Source of the DNA: an uncultured Erythrobacter sp.
Lineage (GTDB): Bacteria; Pseudomonadota; Alphaproteobacteria; Sphingomonadales; Sphingomonadaceae
DNA: 64,000 nucleotides
NCBI GenBank assembly: GCA_947502815.1
Contig: CANNBH010000001.1
Coordinates: 434,001 to 498,000 of the forward strand
Direction of reading: 5' to 3'
Part shown: positions 45,972-54,205 of the stretch, one piece after another
How positions within the stretch are numbered: the stretch's first letter is position 1
Layout: each line of letters starts with the position of its first letter
Translations under genes and position numbers: made by a program
Notes under the pieces: generated by a model
The model's database searches: none
Seen by the model: only the letters and a program-made list of their open reading frames with translations
Told to the model about the DNA's origin: nothing

Positions 45972-46622
45972 TTATTGGCCCGAAGATTGCGGCACGTCGA
46001 GGTCCTTGACGTCGATTGTCACCGTTTCGCCATTCCCGCCGGGAAAGTCGCTGAACAAGGCCGCGGCGAGCGTGCGAGCGCTTGCATCAAGATCGGCATA
46101 AGGAGACTTCATAGAAACAAGCTGCTGAGCGCGCCCTTCCCATAGGCTGCTGCCATCAGGTCCCGTGATGCGCACAGACAATTCTGACAGAACCCGCGGC
46201 CCCGCATCTCCGCCACCCAAATTAAGACCGATTCCCACACCGCCACCAAATCCGCCGCGTAATCCCGTTCCGCCGCCTACACCAACACTAACCGGGCCGC
46301 GTGATGTGGTGGGTGCATCGATCGGATTGCGGCTGGTGCGGATAGAGGCGAGGTTGGCAGCCTGAGCCGAGCCATCAAGCACCACTTCATAGCCAAGCCC
46401 TGCCAATTCATCGGCCACCGCAGCGGCAAAAGCGTTGCGGGCACTTTGGTTGTCCATCGCTTCGGGAAATTCAATAGTGATCGTTCCCTGACCAAGGACG
46501 GCCGGTTGCTCCGCGACGAAGCGGGTGACTTCGACAGGGCCAGTGTATGTGCTGGCGCAGGCGGACAGCCCGGCAATGCTCATTGCCAGCAAAGCGGCGC
46601 GAGTAATGGGGGAGTGGAGCAT
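45972..46622 (-). CDS. DUF4136-like lipoprotein
   Basis: A 216-residue exported lipoprotein: signal peptide ending in LSACAST (lipobox). The N-terminal RFVAEQPAVLGQGTITIEFPEAMDN is followed by a VADELAGLGYEVV segment, a glycine-rich stretch (GVGGGTGLRGGFGGGVGIGLNLGGG) and a C-terminal strand region with the DLDASARTLAAALFSDFPG motif. The pattern resembles DUF4136 lipoproteins. The function is unknown. ATG 46622 has AAAGGAT upstream. Confidence 0.75.
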   Translation of the reverse strand: MLHSPITRAALLAMSIAGLSACASTYTGPVEVTRFVAEQPAVLGQGTITIEFPEAMDNQSARNAFAAAVADELAGLGYEVVLDGSAQAANLASIRTSRNPIDAPTTSRGPVSVGVGGGTGLRGGFGGGVGIGLNLGGGDAGPRVLSELSVRITGPDGSSLWEGRAQQLVSMKSPYADLDASARTLAAALFSDFPGGNGETVTIDVKDLDVPQSSGQ

Positions 46623-46750
46623 GGCTTTTATCCTTTGTGTGACCCTTTTTACAGGGCGAACTATAGGGCGGACGTTCATCTGTGCAAAACGCAGCACTGC
46701 TGGCAGGTGTGTTCACCCTTTCTCAGGCCATTGCTGATATGCGGCTGTTT

Positions 46751-47800
46751 ATGTCTGAGACGTTAAAACAATCAAAGCCCGACGGTGATCGGCCGTGTGT
46801 TCTTGTCACTGGCGGTGCCGGTTATATCGGTAGTCATGCCGTTCTTGCACTTAAAGATGCAGGATGGCGGGTCGCGGTCATCGACAATTTGACGACGGGC
46901 TTTCGCTTCGCCGTGCCCGATGGAGTGCCATTCTACGAAGGCGACATCGAAGATGGCGCGCTGCTGGCGCAGATTTTCGAAAAAGAGCAGATTGGCGCGA
47001 TCATGCATTTTGCAGGCTCGATTATCGTGCCTGAAAGTGTCGCTGATCCGCTCAAATACTATCACAACAACACCGTAAAAAGCCGCGCGTTGATCGAAGC
47101 AGCCGTGAAGGGAGGGCTGCCGCATTTCATCTTTTCCTCGACCGCCGCGACTTACGGTGTGCCTGAAGTTTCGCCGGTGGACGAAGATACGCCGAAAATT
47201 CCGATCAATCCGTATGGTTGGTCAAAATTGATGACTGAGCAAATGCTGGCCGACACGTCCTTCGCTCACGATATCAATTTTTGTGTCCTGCGATATTTCA
47301 ACGTCGCAGGGGCTGATCCCAAAGGGCGATCTGGTCAATCAACCGCAGGCGCGACACATTTGATCAAAGTTGCTCTGGAAACGGCATTGGGTAAGCGGCC
47401 TTCGGTTAGCGTGTTTGGAACGGACTACGACACACCCGATGGCACAGGGGTGCGGGACTATATCCATGTCAGCGACTTGGCTTCGGCCCATGTTCTGGCA
47501 CTCGAAGCGTTGATCGACCAACCCGCACGCTCTCTCACCATGAATTGCGGTTATGGTCAGGGCTTTTCTGTGCTTCAGGTGCTCGACGCGGTTGACCGTG
47601 TCACCAACCTCGAAATTAAACGCGTTATGGAACCGCGGCGTGCCGGGGATCCGGGGTCCTTGATCTCCGATCCGTCGCGCATCCGTTCTACCATCCCATG
47701 GCAGCCGCAGCACGACGATCTCGACACGATCATCGCCCATGCCTTGCAATGGGAGAGGGCGCTTGCAGAGAAGTCGCCCACTTCTAGGGGAAATGGTTGA
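46751..47800 (+). CDS. galE: UDP-glucose 4-epimerase
   Basis: A 349-residue NAD-dependent epimerase that interconverts UDP-glucose and UDP-galactose. The NAD-binding GGAGYIG is at about 21-27, followed by the family motifs FSSTAATYG and NPYGWSKLMTEQ with the catalytic tyrosine and lysine, then LRYFNVAGADP. I placed the start at MSETL (46751), which still leaves about 15 residues before the core; earlier starts are possible. It lies well away from the polysaccharide locus but could feed it. Confidence 0.92.
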   Translation: MSETLKQSKPDGDRPCVLVTGGAGYIGSHAVLALKDAGWRVAVIDNLTTGFRFAVPDGVPFYEGDIEDGALLAQIFEKEQIGAIMHFAGSIIVPESVADPLKYYHNNTVKSRALIEAAVKGGLPHFIFSSTAATYGVPEVSPVDEDTPKIPINPYGWSKLMTEQMLADTSFAHDINFCVLRYFNVAGADPKGRSGQSTAGATHLIKVALETALGKRPSVSVFGTDYDTPDGTGVRDYIHVSDLASAHVLALEALIDQPARSLTMNCGYGQGFSVLQVLDAVDRVTNLEIKRVMEPRRAGDPGSLISDPSRIRSTIPWQPQHDDLDTIIAHALQWERALAEKSPTSRGNG

Positions 47801-47825
47801 CGCGGGGCGATTCGCCGCTTAGGTG
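47797..47825 (+). promoter_or_regulatory. Probable promoter of rpmJ
   Basis: TTGACG (47797-47802) overlaps the galE stop codon and is followed by a 17-base spacer and TAGGTG (47820-47825), 65 bases upstream of rpmJ. The rpmH promoter candidate has the same design (TTGACT, 17, TAGTGG). Confidence 0.5.
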
Positions 47826-47890
47826 CGCCCCTTGAAATTAGCGGCATCGCAGAACGCCTGCGGTGCCTGTTTTATTCTCGGGAAATAGTC

Positions 47891-48016
47891 ATGAAGATCC
47901 GTAACAGCCTCAAGTCGCTGAAAAACCGCCACCGCGATTGCCGCGTGATTCGCCGTCGTGGGCGCACTTACGTCATCAACAAGACCAATCGCCGCTTTAA
48001 AGCCCGTCAGGGCTAA
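47891..48016 (+). CDS. rpmJ: Ribosomal protein L36, zinc-ligand-free (C-minus) type
   Basis: A 41-residue highly basic protein: [17 protein letters not shown], then [21 protein letters not shown]. It is the L36 form without the four zinc-binding residues (only one cysteine), as is usual in alphaproteobacteria. It sits in the 50S subunit. ATG 47891 is preceded by GGGAAATAGTC. Its own promoter lies upstream and two strong inverted repeats lie downstream. Confidence 0.94.
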   Translation: MKIRNSLKSLKNRHRDCRVIRRRGRTYVINKTNRRFKARQG

Positions 48017-48031
48017 GCCAGGCACTATGGC

Positions 48032-48053
48032 CGATCGCCTTTAAAGGCGATCG
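48032..48053. terminator. Perfect 22-base palindrome after rpmJ
   Basis: An uninterrupted palindrome (11 bases each half, centre TTTAAA) begins 15 bases after the rpmJ stop. It could fold as a hairpin, or as DNA be a protein-binding site. No T run follows directly. Confidence 0.5.
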
Positions 48054-48063
48054 AGGATTAGCA

Positions 48064-48095
48064 GCGGCCCGCCTCCATCAAGGAGAGCGGGCCGC
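48064..48095. terminator. Strong GC hairpin upstream of the HAD gene
   Basis: GCGGCCCGC (48064-48072) and GCGGGCCGC (48087-48095) pair perfectly, with a CTCC/GGAG inner stem. It lies just before the GAGGAG ribosome binding site of the HAD gene. It may end rpmJ transcripts or shape the HAD leader. Confidence 0.5.
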
Positions 48096-48115
48096 AGCTG
48101 TTTGAGGAGCAAGAA

Positions 48116-48721
48116 TTGACCAAGGCCGTGGTTTTCGATGTCGGCAGGGTGCTGTTTGATTGGCAGCTGCGCGCGTTGTTTGAAAAGATCATTGAAGATC
48201 CAGGCGAACTCGATTGGTTTTTGTCCAACGTCGTTACGGAAGACTGGCATTTCCAGCATGATCGCGGGGTCTCTTTGGGGGAGATGTTACCAGCCCGCAT
48301 CGCTGAATTTCCTGATCAGGCGCTGCGTCTCGCCGCCTATGCCGCGCGGTTCAATGAAACCGCCGCAAATCCCGTCGATGGCGTTCATGACATTGTCTAT
48401 CGCCTGAAAGAGGGCGGAGCGGCGCTGTTTTGCCTGACCAATTTCGGTGACGAATTGTTTGCTCAATTTCGCCGCGAGCATGCAATTTTTGACATGTTTG
48501 AGGATATTGTCGTTTCGGGCGCTGAAAAGATCGCAAAGCCAGACCCGCGGATCTACCAAATCGTCGAAGAGCGAAGCGGCCGGGCGGGCAATGCGCTGTT
48601 TTTCACCGATGACAACCCTGACAACATCGCCGCTGCCAATGCGCGTGGTTGGGATGCGCATCTGTTTACCGATGCGGCAACGTTGGAGGCGCAGCTAACG
48701 CGCGCGGGCTTTCTCAATTAA
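48116..48721 (+). CDS. HAD family phosphatase (YihX-like)
   Basis: A 201-residue HAD-IA hydrolase. The nucleophile motif is VVFDVGRVLFDW, motif II lies in CLTNFGDELF, and motifs III/IV are in GAEKIAKPDPRIYQIV and FFTDDNPDNI. DxGxVL variants like YihX dephosphorylate sugar phosphates such as glucose-1-phosphate; the substrate here is not known. The start is TTG 48116 with GAGGAG six bases upstream. Confidence 0.9.
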   Translation: MTKAVVFDVGRVLFDWQLRALFEKIIEDPGELDWFLSNVVTEDWHFQHDRGVSLGEMLPARIAEFPDQALRLAAYAARFNETAANPVDGVHDIVYRLKEGGAALFCLTNFGDELFAQFRREHAIFDMFEDIVVSGAEKIAKPDPRIYQIVEERSGRAGNALFFTDDNPDNIAAANARGWDAHLFTDAATLEAQLTRAGFLN

Positions 48722-48723
48722 AA

Positions 48724-48765
48724 ACCCCCGGTCGCAGCGTCTGGGGAACGTGCTGCGCCGGGGGT
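48724..48765 (-). terminator. Intrinsic terminator of the CC_3452-like gene
   Basis: A 14-base-pair stem with one bulged base lies right after the HAD stop. Read on the minus strand it ends in TTTTT, so it is best placed as terminator of the convergent small-protein gene (stop at 48832), although it can fold in both transcripts. Confidence 0.65.
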
Positions 48766-48809
48766 CATAAATGCCTTAACGTCTGGAGAGCGACGGCTTC
48801 GGCAAGGTT

Positions 48810-48827
48810 GCGGGGGCGAACCCCCGC
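48810..48827 (-). other. Short GC hairpin with tetraloop
   Basis: GCGGGGG, CGAA, CCCCCGC: a perfect seven-pair stem, with a TTCG loop on the minus strand, just after the stop codon of the small-protein gene. It may stabilise the 3' end of that transcript. Confidence 0.5.
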
Positions 48828-48831
48828 GGGA

Positions 48832-49179
48832 TCAGTTGCCGTTGCAACGCGTCAATTTGTCTTCAGCCAACGCTTCGCCGTCTGCGGTAAAGCTAACGAT
48901 TTCGCCAAACTCACGGGCAAGGCCGCGGCAAACGCGTGAGGGACGCGAAGTGCCTTTATTGGCTACACAAGTCGTGCCTGCGCAATTCCATGCGACGCCG
49001 CCGGCGACTGCGCGATTGTCATCGGCTGGCTGCGCCAGCGTGGCGGTGTAATAAGGGGCGCCTTGCGCGGACAATGGCGCAGCCGAGGTCGCGATGCCAA
49101 AGCTGAGCGTGGTATAGGCGAGTGCGAAGACGAGACCGAAAAAGCGGCTTGTGCGGGGGAGGGAGAGGGAGAGGGTCAT
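48832..49179 (-). CDS. Small exported protein, CC_3452-like
   Basis: A 115-residue exported protein. A signal peptide (SRFFGLVFALAYTTLSFGIATSAAPLSAQ) is followed by a small domain with four cysteines: AYYTATLAQPADD-like opening, GVAWNCAGTTCVA, SRPSRVCRGLAREFGEI and a final RCNGN. This fits the small CC_3452 family of sphingomonads and Caulobacter, function unknown; the cysteines probably pair in the periplasm. ATG 49179 has AAGGA about nine bases upstream; a GTG lies just before it. Confidence 0.8.
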   Translation of the reverse strand: MTLSLSLPRTSRFFGLVFALAYTTLSFGIATSAAPLSAQGAPYYTATLAQPADDNRAVAGGVAWNCAGTTCVANKGTSRPSRVCRGLAREFGEIVSFTADGEALAEDKLTRCNGN

Positions 49180-49296
49180 CACATTTGTCCTTGTTAATTG
49201 GGGTTAATCGGGTTTTGTCGTTCGGGGTTCGATGCAATTATCTGGCTCGAAAGTTTTCGATCTGAAACCAGTTGCGAATCACTACCTATGTGATTA

Positions 49297-49310
49297 GGTT
49301 GCAGGTTGCA
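49297..49310. repeat. Tandem GGTTGCA repeat upstream of the HxlR gene
   Basis: Two direct copies of the 7-base unit GGTTGCA stand about 115 bases before the HxlR start and run into TTGCAAC, which makes a partial palindrome. It is a possible regulator site for this gene or for the divergent small-protein gene. Confidence 0.4.
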
Positions 49311-49425
49311 ACTAAAAACTGAATTTATTTTGTGCCGAATGTGACGCCGATAATGCCCATAGAGTTGGGTCGCCATTTGCGATTGAGGCCGAAGCCGCTA
49401 GAAAGGTTGCAGCGAAAGGACTGAT

Positions 49426-49980
49426 ATGGGCGATGTTAGAGAACCACTGCGTGAGCTAATTGATTGCGGTTTGCCGCAAGCACTTGAAGTTATGGGAGAA
49501 CGCTGGTCTTTCATGATCCTTCGCGCCAGTTTCAATGGGCTGAAGCACTTTGAGGAGTTTTTGAGTGAGCTTGGGATAGCGCGCAATATTCTCTCCAATC
49601 GCCTCGCCAAACTGGTTGAACACAGTATTTTAAAGCGCGAACCTTGCGCGGATGATCGACGAAAGATTGAATATCGCCTGACGGGTAAAGGGTATGACCT
49701 GCTTCCTGCCATGATCTCTCTGCGCCAATGGGGCCAGAAATATGGTTCGGAATTTGTGTCCGAAGATCCCGTGTTGGTTGATAAGGCCGATCGTTTGCCG
49801 ATTGGGCCTGTATCTATCCTTGCCCATGACGGCCGCGTCTTGAGCCATGAAGACTTGTGGATGATCCGCCGAGAAGACCTTGGCAAAAGGGTTGATGGCT
49901 CCCAAGCGGTTGAGGGCGAAGGCACGCAAACCGGCGACGTTGTCGATATCGAGGCTGCTAGGAAAGTTGCTTCCGCCTAA
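49426..49980 (+). CDS. HxlR family transcriptional regulator
   Basis: A 184-residue winged-helix regulator. The HxlR pattern is complete: ALEVMGERWSFMILRASFNGLKHFEEFLSELGIARNILSNRLAKLVEHSILKREPC, then DDRRKIEYRLTGKGYDLLPAMISLRQWGQKYG. The conserved cysteine near the N-terminus (IDCGLPQALE) could sense oxidants or aldehydes. The C-terminal 70 residues are an extension beyond the DNA-binding domain. Its targets are not evident. Confidence 0.9.
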   Translation: MGDVREPLRELIDCGLPQALEVMGERWSFMILRASFNGLKHFEEFLSELGIARNILSNRLAKLVEHSILKREPCADDRRKIEYRLTGKGYDLLPAMISLRQWGQKYGSEFVSEDPVLVDKADRLPIGPVSILAHDGRVLSHEDLWMIRREDLGKRVDGSQAVEGEGTQTGDVVDIEAARKVASA

Positions 49981-50022
49981 TTTTCGTTGCCCTCTTCCCT
50001 AATTTTAGGACCAGCCAAACCA

Positions 50023-51807
50023 ATGAGCGTTGCCGCTGGCCCTGATCTCAAAGAAATTTTGCGTTCCACATTCGGGTTTACCGGGTTTCGTGGTCAGCAA
50101 GAGGCGGTTGTTACGCGCATCTTGTCCGGCGAGCACACGCTCGCCTTGATGCCAACCGGCGCCGGCAAATCGCTGTGCTATCAATTGCCGGCGTTGGCCC
50201 GTCCGGGAACGGCGATTGTGATATCGCCGCTTATCGCTCTTATGCATGATCAAATCCGCGCAGCCAAAGCTGTTGGCATTCGAGCGGCTTCGATGACCTC
50301 TGCCGATATGGATCGGGCGGAAACAGCAGATCGGCTGTGCGCTGGCGAACTCGATCTGCTGTATGTTGCTCCAGAACGGGCCACCACGCCTGGGTTTCAA
50401 TCACTGCTGAACAATGCCGACATTGCGCTGTTCGCGATTGATGAGGCGCATTGTGTATCGGAATGGGGGCATGACTTCCGTCCAGATTATCGCGGCCTGC
50501 GCCCGATGCTCGATCATTATGAGTATATTCCGCGCCTTGCCCTGACGGCGACGGCAGATGAGGTAACCCGTGCAGACATTTTGCGTCAGTTGGGCATTCC
50601 CGATGCAGGCCTGATCAAAGCAGGGTTTGATCGTCCCAACATCCGCTATGCAATCAGCCCGCGCGATAATGTTGGCAAACAGATTGCCGACTTTATCAAC
50701 CGCACTCCCGGTGCAGGGATTGTCTATGCGCAGAGCCGCAAAGCGACCGACGATCTGGCGCAAAAACTGGCGGCAACGGGGCGTCCGGTAGGGGCTTACC
50801 ACGCTGGCCTTCCGCCAGAAGAGCGGGCCGCGACGCAGGCCGCTTTTGTCCAGTCCGAGGACATGGTGATGGTGGCAACCATCGCGTTCGGTATGGGGAT
50901 CGACAAACCTGATGTGCGTTTTGTCGTTCACGCTGGTCTGCCCAAATCAACCGAGTCCTATTACCAAGAAACAGGCCGCGCGGGCCGCGATGGCGATCCG
51001 GCCGAGGCGCAGATGTTTTGGAGCGCCAACGATTTTGCAAAAGCGCGCCAATGGCTCAGCGATGTTGAAGAGTCGCGTTTGGAAAGCGAGCGGGCACGGC
51101 TGAATGCGCTTGCGGCTTTGGTGGAAAGCGCCGGATGCCGGCGCGCGATCTTGCTTAGGCATTTCGGCGAGGATCCGCCCAGAACATGCGGCAATTGCGA
51201 CAATTGTCTAGAGCCGCCGCAAGTGTTGGATGTGACCGAAATTGCCCAGAAATTGCTGTCAGCGGTTTACCGCACTGGGCAGAGTTTTGGCATTGGCCAT
51301 ATCGAAAAAGTGCTTCTGGGCCGAGACGACGATCGTGTGCGCCAAAGGGGGCACGATGCGCTTTCGGTCTTTGGGATACTAAGTGCGGATCAGGCACCAC
51401 TGCTGCGCCCTGTCATGCGCAGCTTGATGGCGTATGAAATGTTGGTGACGACGGAGCATGGCGGTTTGGCGCTCGGTTCAAAAGCAGCCGATGTGCTGCG
51501 CGGCAATCGGGCGGTTGCAATTGCTGAACCGCCAAAGAAGCGCAGTCGCCGCGAAAAAGCAGGTGCAGTGCCCAATCCTGTTGGTGATCCGCTGTTCGAT
51601 GCCCTGCGTGAAAAGCGTAAGAACCTGGCCAGTGAGCACAGCGTGCCTGCCTATATAATCTTTCACGACAGCGTGCTGCGGGCCATGGCGAGCGAGCGGC
51701 CGGGCACACTGGCCGCGTTGGGCGAGATTCAAGGTGTTGGCGGGAAGAAGCTAGACACTTGGGGCGAGCAATTTCTGAGTGTCATTGCAGAATTTGAAGC
51801 AAGCTAA
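50023..51807 (+). CDS. recQ: ATP-dependent DNA helicase RecQ
   Basis: A 594-residue superfamily 2 helicase of recombination repair. Walker A PTGAGKS is at 44-50, the DEAH box lies in FAIDEAHCVSEWGHDFRP, and helicase motifs IV-VI end in QETGRAGRDG. The zinc-binding domain is CRRAILLRHFGEDPPRTCGNCDNC, then the RQC winged helix (GQSFGIGHIEKVLLGRDDDRV), and a C-terminal HRDC domain. ATG 50023 fits the family; the frame is open from 49987. Confidence 0.96.
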   Translation: MSVAAGPDLKEILRSTFGFTGFRGQQEAVVTRILSGEHTLALMPTGAGKSLCYQLPALARPGTAIVISPLIALMHDQIRAAKAVGIRAASMTSADMDRAETADRLCAGELDLLYVAPERATTPGFQSLLNNADIALFAIDEAHCVSEWGHDFRPDYRGLRPMLDHYEYIPRLALTATADEVTRADILRQLGIPDAGLIKAGFDRPNIRYAISPRDNVGKQIADFINRTPGAGIVYAQSRKATDDLAQKLAATGRPVGAYHAGLPPEERAATQAAFVQSEDMVMVATIAFGMGIDKPDVRFVVHAGLPKSTESYYQETGRAGRDGDPAEAQMFWSANDFAKARQWLSDVEESRLESERARLNALAALVESAGCRRAILLRHFGEDPPRTCGNCDNCLEPPQVLDVTEIAQKLLSAVYRTGQSFGIGHIEKVLLGRDDDRVRQRGHDALSVFGILSADQAPLLRPVMRSLMAYEMLVTTEHGGLALGSKAADVLRGNRAVAIAEPPKKRSRREKAGAVPNPVGDPLFDALREKRKNLASEHSVPAYIIFHDSVLRAMASERPGTLAALGEIQGVGGKKLDTWGEQFLSVIAEFEAS

Positions 51808-51818
51808 ATCGGCCCTGT

Positions 51819-52505
51819 TCAACCGGAAAGCACGGGCAAAGCATCCTCAGGGCGGTAACTATCCGTCAGTTTGTTGGCCAGATCCCGCGTCAACAAAGCG
51901 TTCAAAGCATTGCCTAGGGCCGGATACTTTGTGCCCAATTCCCGCAACGCCGTCTCATCCCATGCAATATAGCGCGTGCCGGGCATCGCCGTGGTCGTAG
52001 CGGTCGCATCCTTCTGCAGAACAAACGCGACCTCACCAACGAAATTGCCATGCGGAAGAGTAAAGCTGTGCGCACCTTTTTCGACCATTACAGCGCCGTC
52101 AAAAATGAAATAGAGCGCCGAAGTCGGCTGCCCTTCCCGCGTTAGAGTGGCGTCTTCGTCAGGTGCAACATGTTGCCAATGGGCGATCTTCAACATGCGA
52201 CGAAATTGGCCCGGCGTTAGCGTTTCAAAGGCCTGGAACAGTCGTTTCTCATCATCCGAAAGGCGGAGCCTCGTCCGCTCCAAAATCACTTGGGCCAAAA
52301 CATAGACATTGACCGAGATTAGAAAGAATCCGGTTATCACCGCATCCCATAAGGGCGGGGTGGTGCCTAACCAGTAATAGAAATTGAATACGATGCTCGA
52401 CACAATGATCATAACGCGCAGTTTCAACTCGTCGCGAATGAAATAGCCGATCAGAAGGATCGTAGCGGCGATATAGTTGAGCCAGGCTGGGTCAAAAATT
52501 GTCAT
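51819..52505 (-). CDS. Popeye-like membrane protein with cNMP-binding domain
   Basis: A 228-residue protein. Three hydrophobic helices (about 9-23, 30-47, 53-72) are followed by a cyclic-nucleotide-binding beta-barrel (FQAFETLTPGQFRRMLKIAHWQHV, then TREGQPTSALYFIFDGAVMVEK, then GNFVGEVAFVL). This three-helix plus cNMP domain order is that of Popeye-domain proteins. The phosphate-binding cassette keeps GE (158-159) but lacks the usual arginine. It converges with recQ and may sense a nucleotide or act as a membrane adaptor. Confidence 0.78.
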   Translation of the reverse strand: MTIFDPAWLNYIAATILLIGYFIRDELKLRVMIIVSSIVFNFYYWLGTTPPLWDAVITGFFLISVNVYVLAQVILERTRLRLSDDEKRLFQAFETLTPGQFRRMLKIAHWQHVAPDEDATLTREGQPTSALYFIFDGAVMVEKGAHSFTLPHGNFVGEVAFVLQKDATATTTAMPGTRYIAWDETALRELGTKYPALGNALNALLTRDLANKLTDSYRPEDALPVLSG

Positions 52506-52550
52506 GCGATCCTCCTAGCAGACAAAAGCACCGTCCAATCAAGCCGGCTG

Positions 52551-54047
52551 TTATCTACGACCAATCATTTGGCGGTAAGAAAGGGCCTCTGCGATGTGGA
52601 TGCGGCCCACCTGATCTCCTCCGGCAAGATCTGCGATGGTTCGCGCCACTCGCAACATTCGGGTATAGCCGCGCGCGGACAGACGCAGTTTTTCCGCCGC
52701 TTGCAGCATTAGGGCTCTGCCATCATCATCGGGGGACGCGTAAGTTTCCAAGTCTTGTCCCTCCAATTCTGCGTTTGAGCGTACGCCTCTGTCGGCGGCC
52801 TTCGCCCGCGCCCAAGCAACCCGGCGGGCCACTTCTTCGCTCCCTTCGGCTGGAGGTGGCAAGGTTAGATCCATCGCAGTCACAGCCGCCACTTCGACAT
52901 GGAGATCAATTCGGTCGAGCAGCGGCCCGGACAGGCGCGCTTGATATTCGGTCGCACAGCGTGCGCCTCGAGCGCAGACATGACCCGGCTCACCCGCATG
53001 GCCACATCGGCACGGGTTCATTGCGGCAATCAACTGGACCCGCGCGGGGAAAGAGACATGTGCATTGGCACGCGCCACATCAACTTGGCCCGTTTCAAGC
53101 GGTTGGCGCAAAGAATCGAGCACGGCCCGTTGGAATTCTGGCAATTCGTCAAGGAATAGGACGCCCAAATGTGCGAGGCTTACTTCGCCAGGGCGAACTT
53201 TAAGCCCGCCGCCGGTCAGCGCCGCCATGCTGGCCGAATGGTGCGGCGCGCGGAAAGGGCGGCTGCGGCTGATCCGGCCTGACGACAGCATACCCGCGAC
53301 CGATTGCACCATCGACACTTCGAGAGCCTCTGATGGAGAAAGTTCAGGCAGGATGCCAGACAGACAGCTGGCGAGCAGGCTTTTGCCCGAACCAGGCGGC
53401 CCCATCATCAACAAATTGTGGCCGCCCGCTGCGGCGATTTCCATCGCACGCTTGGCAGTTTCTTGCCCCTTTACCTGTTTAAGGTCAGTCGCAGGCGGTG
53501 CCGGTTCCACATCACCGCGGACCGGATCAGGCAAAACCTGCGTCCCTTTCAGATGACCCAAAAGGCTCGCCAAATCGTTCGGGGCCAGAACCGGAATGCC
53601 GCTCGCCCACTTTGCTTCGGATCCTTGTTCTGCGGGGCAGATCAATCCGGCGTCAGCACTGCTCGCATGCAACGCGGCGATCAACACGCCGGGTGATGCG
53701 ACCACGCGCCCATCCAATGACAATTCCCCCACCGCTATCCAGTCGCCCAATTGCTCTGCATCGGTAACGCCCATCGCTGCGAGCAATGCCAGCGCAATGG
53801 GCAAGTCATAGTGCGAGCCGTCCTTGGGCAGATCGGCAGGCGAGAGGTTAATCGTGATTCGTTTGGGGGGCAGAGCAAGGCCCATTGCAGAAAGCGCCGC
53901 CTGAACCCTCTCACGGCTTTCGCTAACCGCTTTGTCCGGCAAGCCAACAATCGCGAAACGGGGCAGGCCTGAAGCCACTTGGCATTGGACTTCAACCTGA
54001 CGCGCCTCAAGCCCCAGATAGGCAACAGTTCTTACTACCGCTACCAA
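52551..54047 (-). CDS. comM: YifB/ComM family AAA+ ATPase
   Basis: A 498-residue Mg-chelatase-like AAA+ protein. The N-terminal part (about 1-180) has the ChlI-type Lon-S5 fold (GLPRFAIVGLPDKAVSESRERVQAAL), then Walker A GPPGSGKSLL, Walker B VLFLDELPEF and a zinc-ligand-like CRCGHAGEPGHVCARGARC. The C-terminal domain carries LSARGYTRMLRVARTIADL. In naturally competent bacteria ComM promotes branch migration during transformation; here the role may be similar. Confidence 0.94.
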   Translation of the reverse strand: MVAVVRTVAYLGLEARQVEVQCQVASGLPRFAIVGLPDKAVSESRERVQAALSAMGLALPPKRITINLSPADLPKDGSHYDLPIALALLAAMGVTDAEQLGDWIAVGELSLDGRVVASPGVLIAALHASSADAGLICPAEQGSEAKWASGIPVLAPNDLASLLGHLKGTQVLPDPVRGDVEPAPPATDLKQVKGQETAKRAMEIAAAGGHNLLMMGPPGSGKSLLASCLSGILPELSPSEALEVSMVQSVAGMLSSGRISRSRPFRAPHHSASMAALTGGGLKVRPGEVSLAHLGVLFLDELPEFQRAVLDSLRQPLETGQVDVARANAHVSFPARVQLIAAMNPCRCGHAGEPGHVCARGARCATEYQARLSGPLLDRIDLHVEVAAVTAMDLTLPPPAEGSEEVARRVAWARAKAADRGVRSNAELEGQDLETYASPDDDGRALMLQAAEKLRLSARGYTRMLRVARTIADLAGGDQVGRIHIAEALSYRQMIGRR

Positions 54048-54205
54048 GACTCAATCCCCCAATGCCAAAAAATGACCCAATTCCTAGGCTGCTGATAATG
54101 TAGAGTTAATGGAAGTTTGTCGAGTACTTAGGCAGGGCTACGAAAGGACTTCGAAAGTATAAACTTTGGCAAAGTTTGAACCCGCGCGCCGGTATCCACG
54201 GCAGT

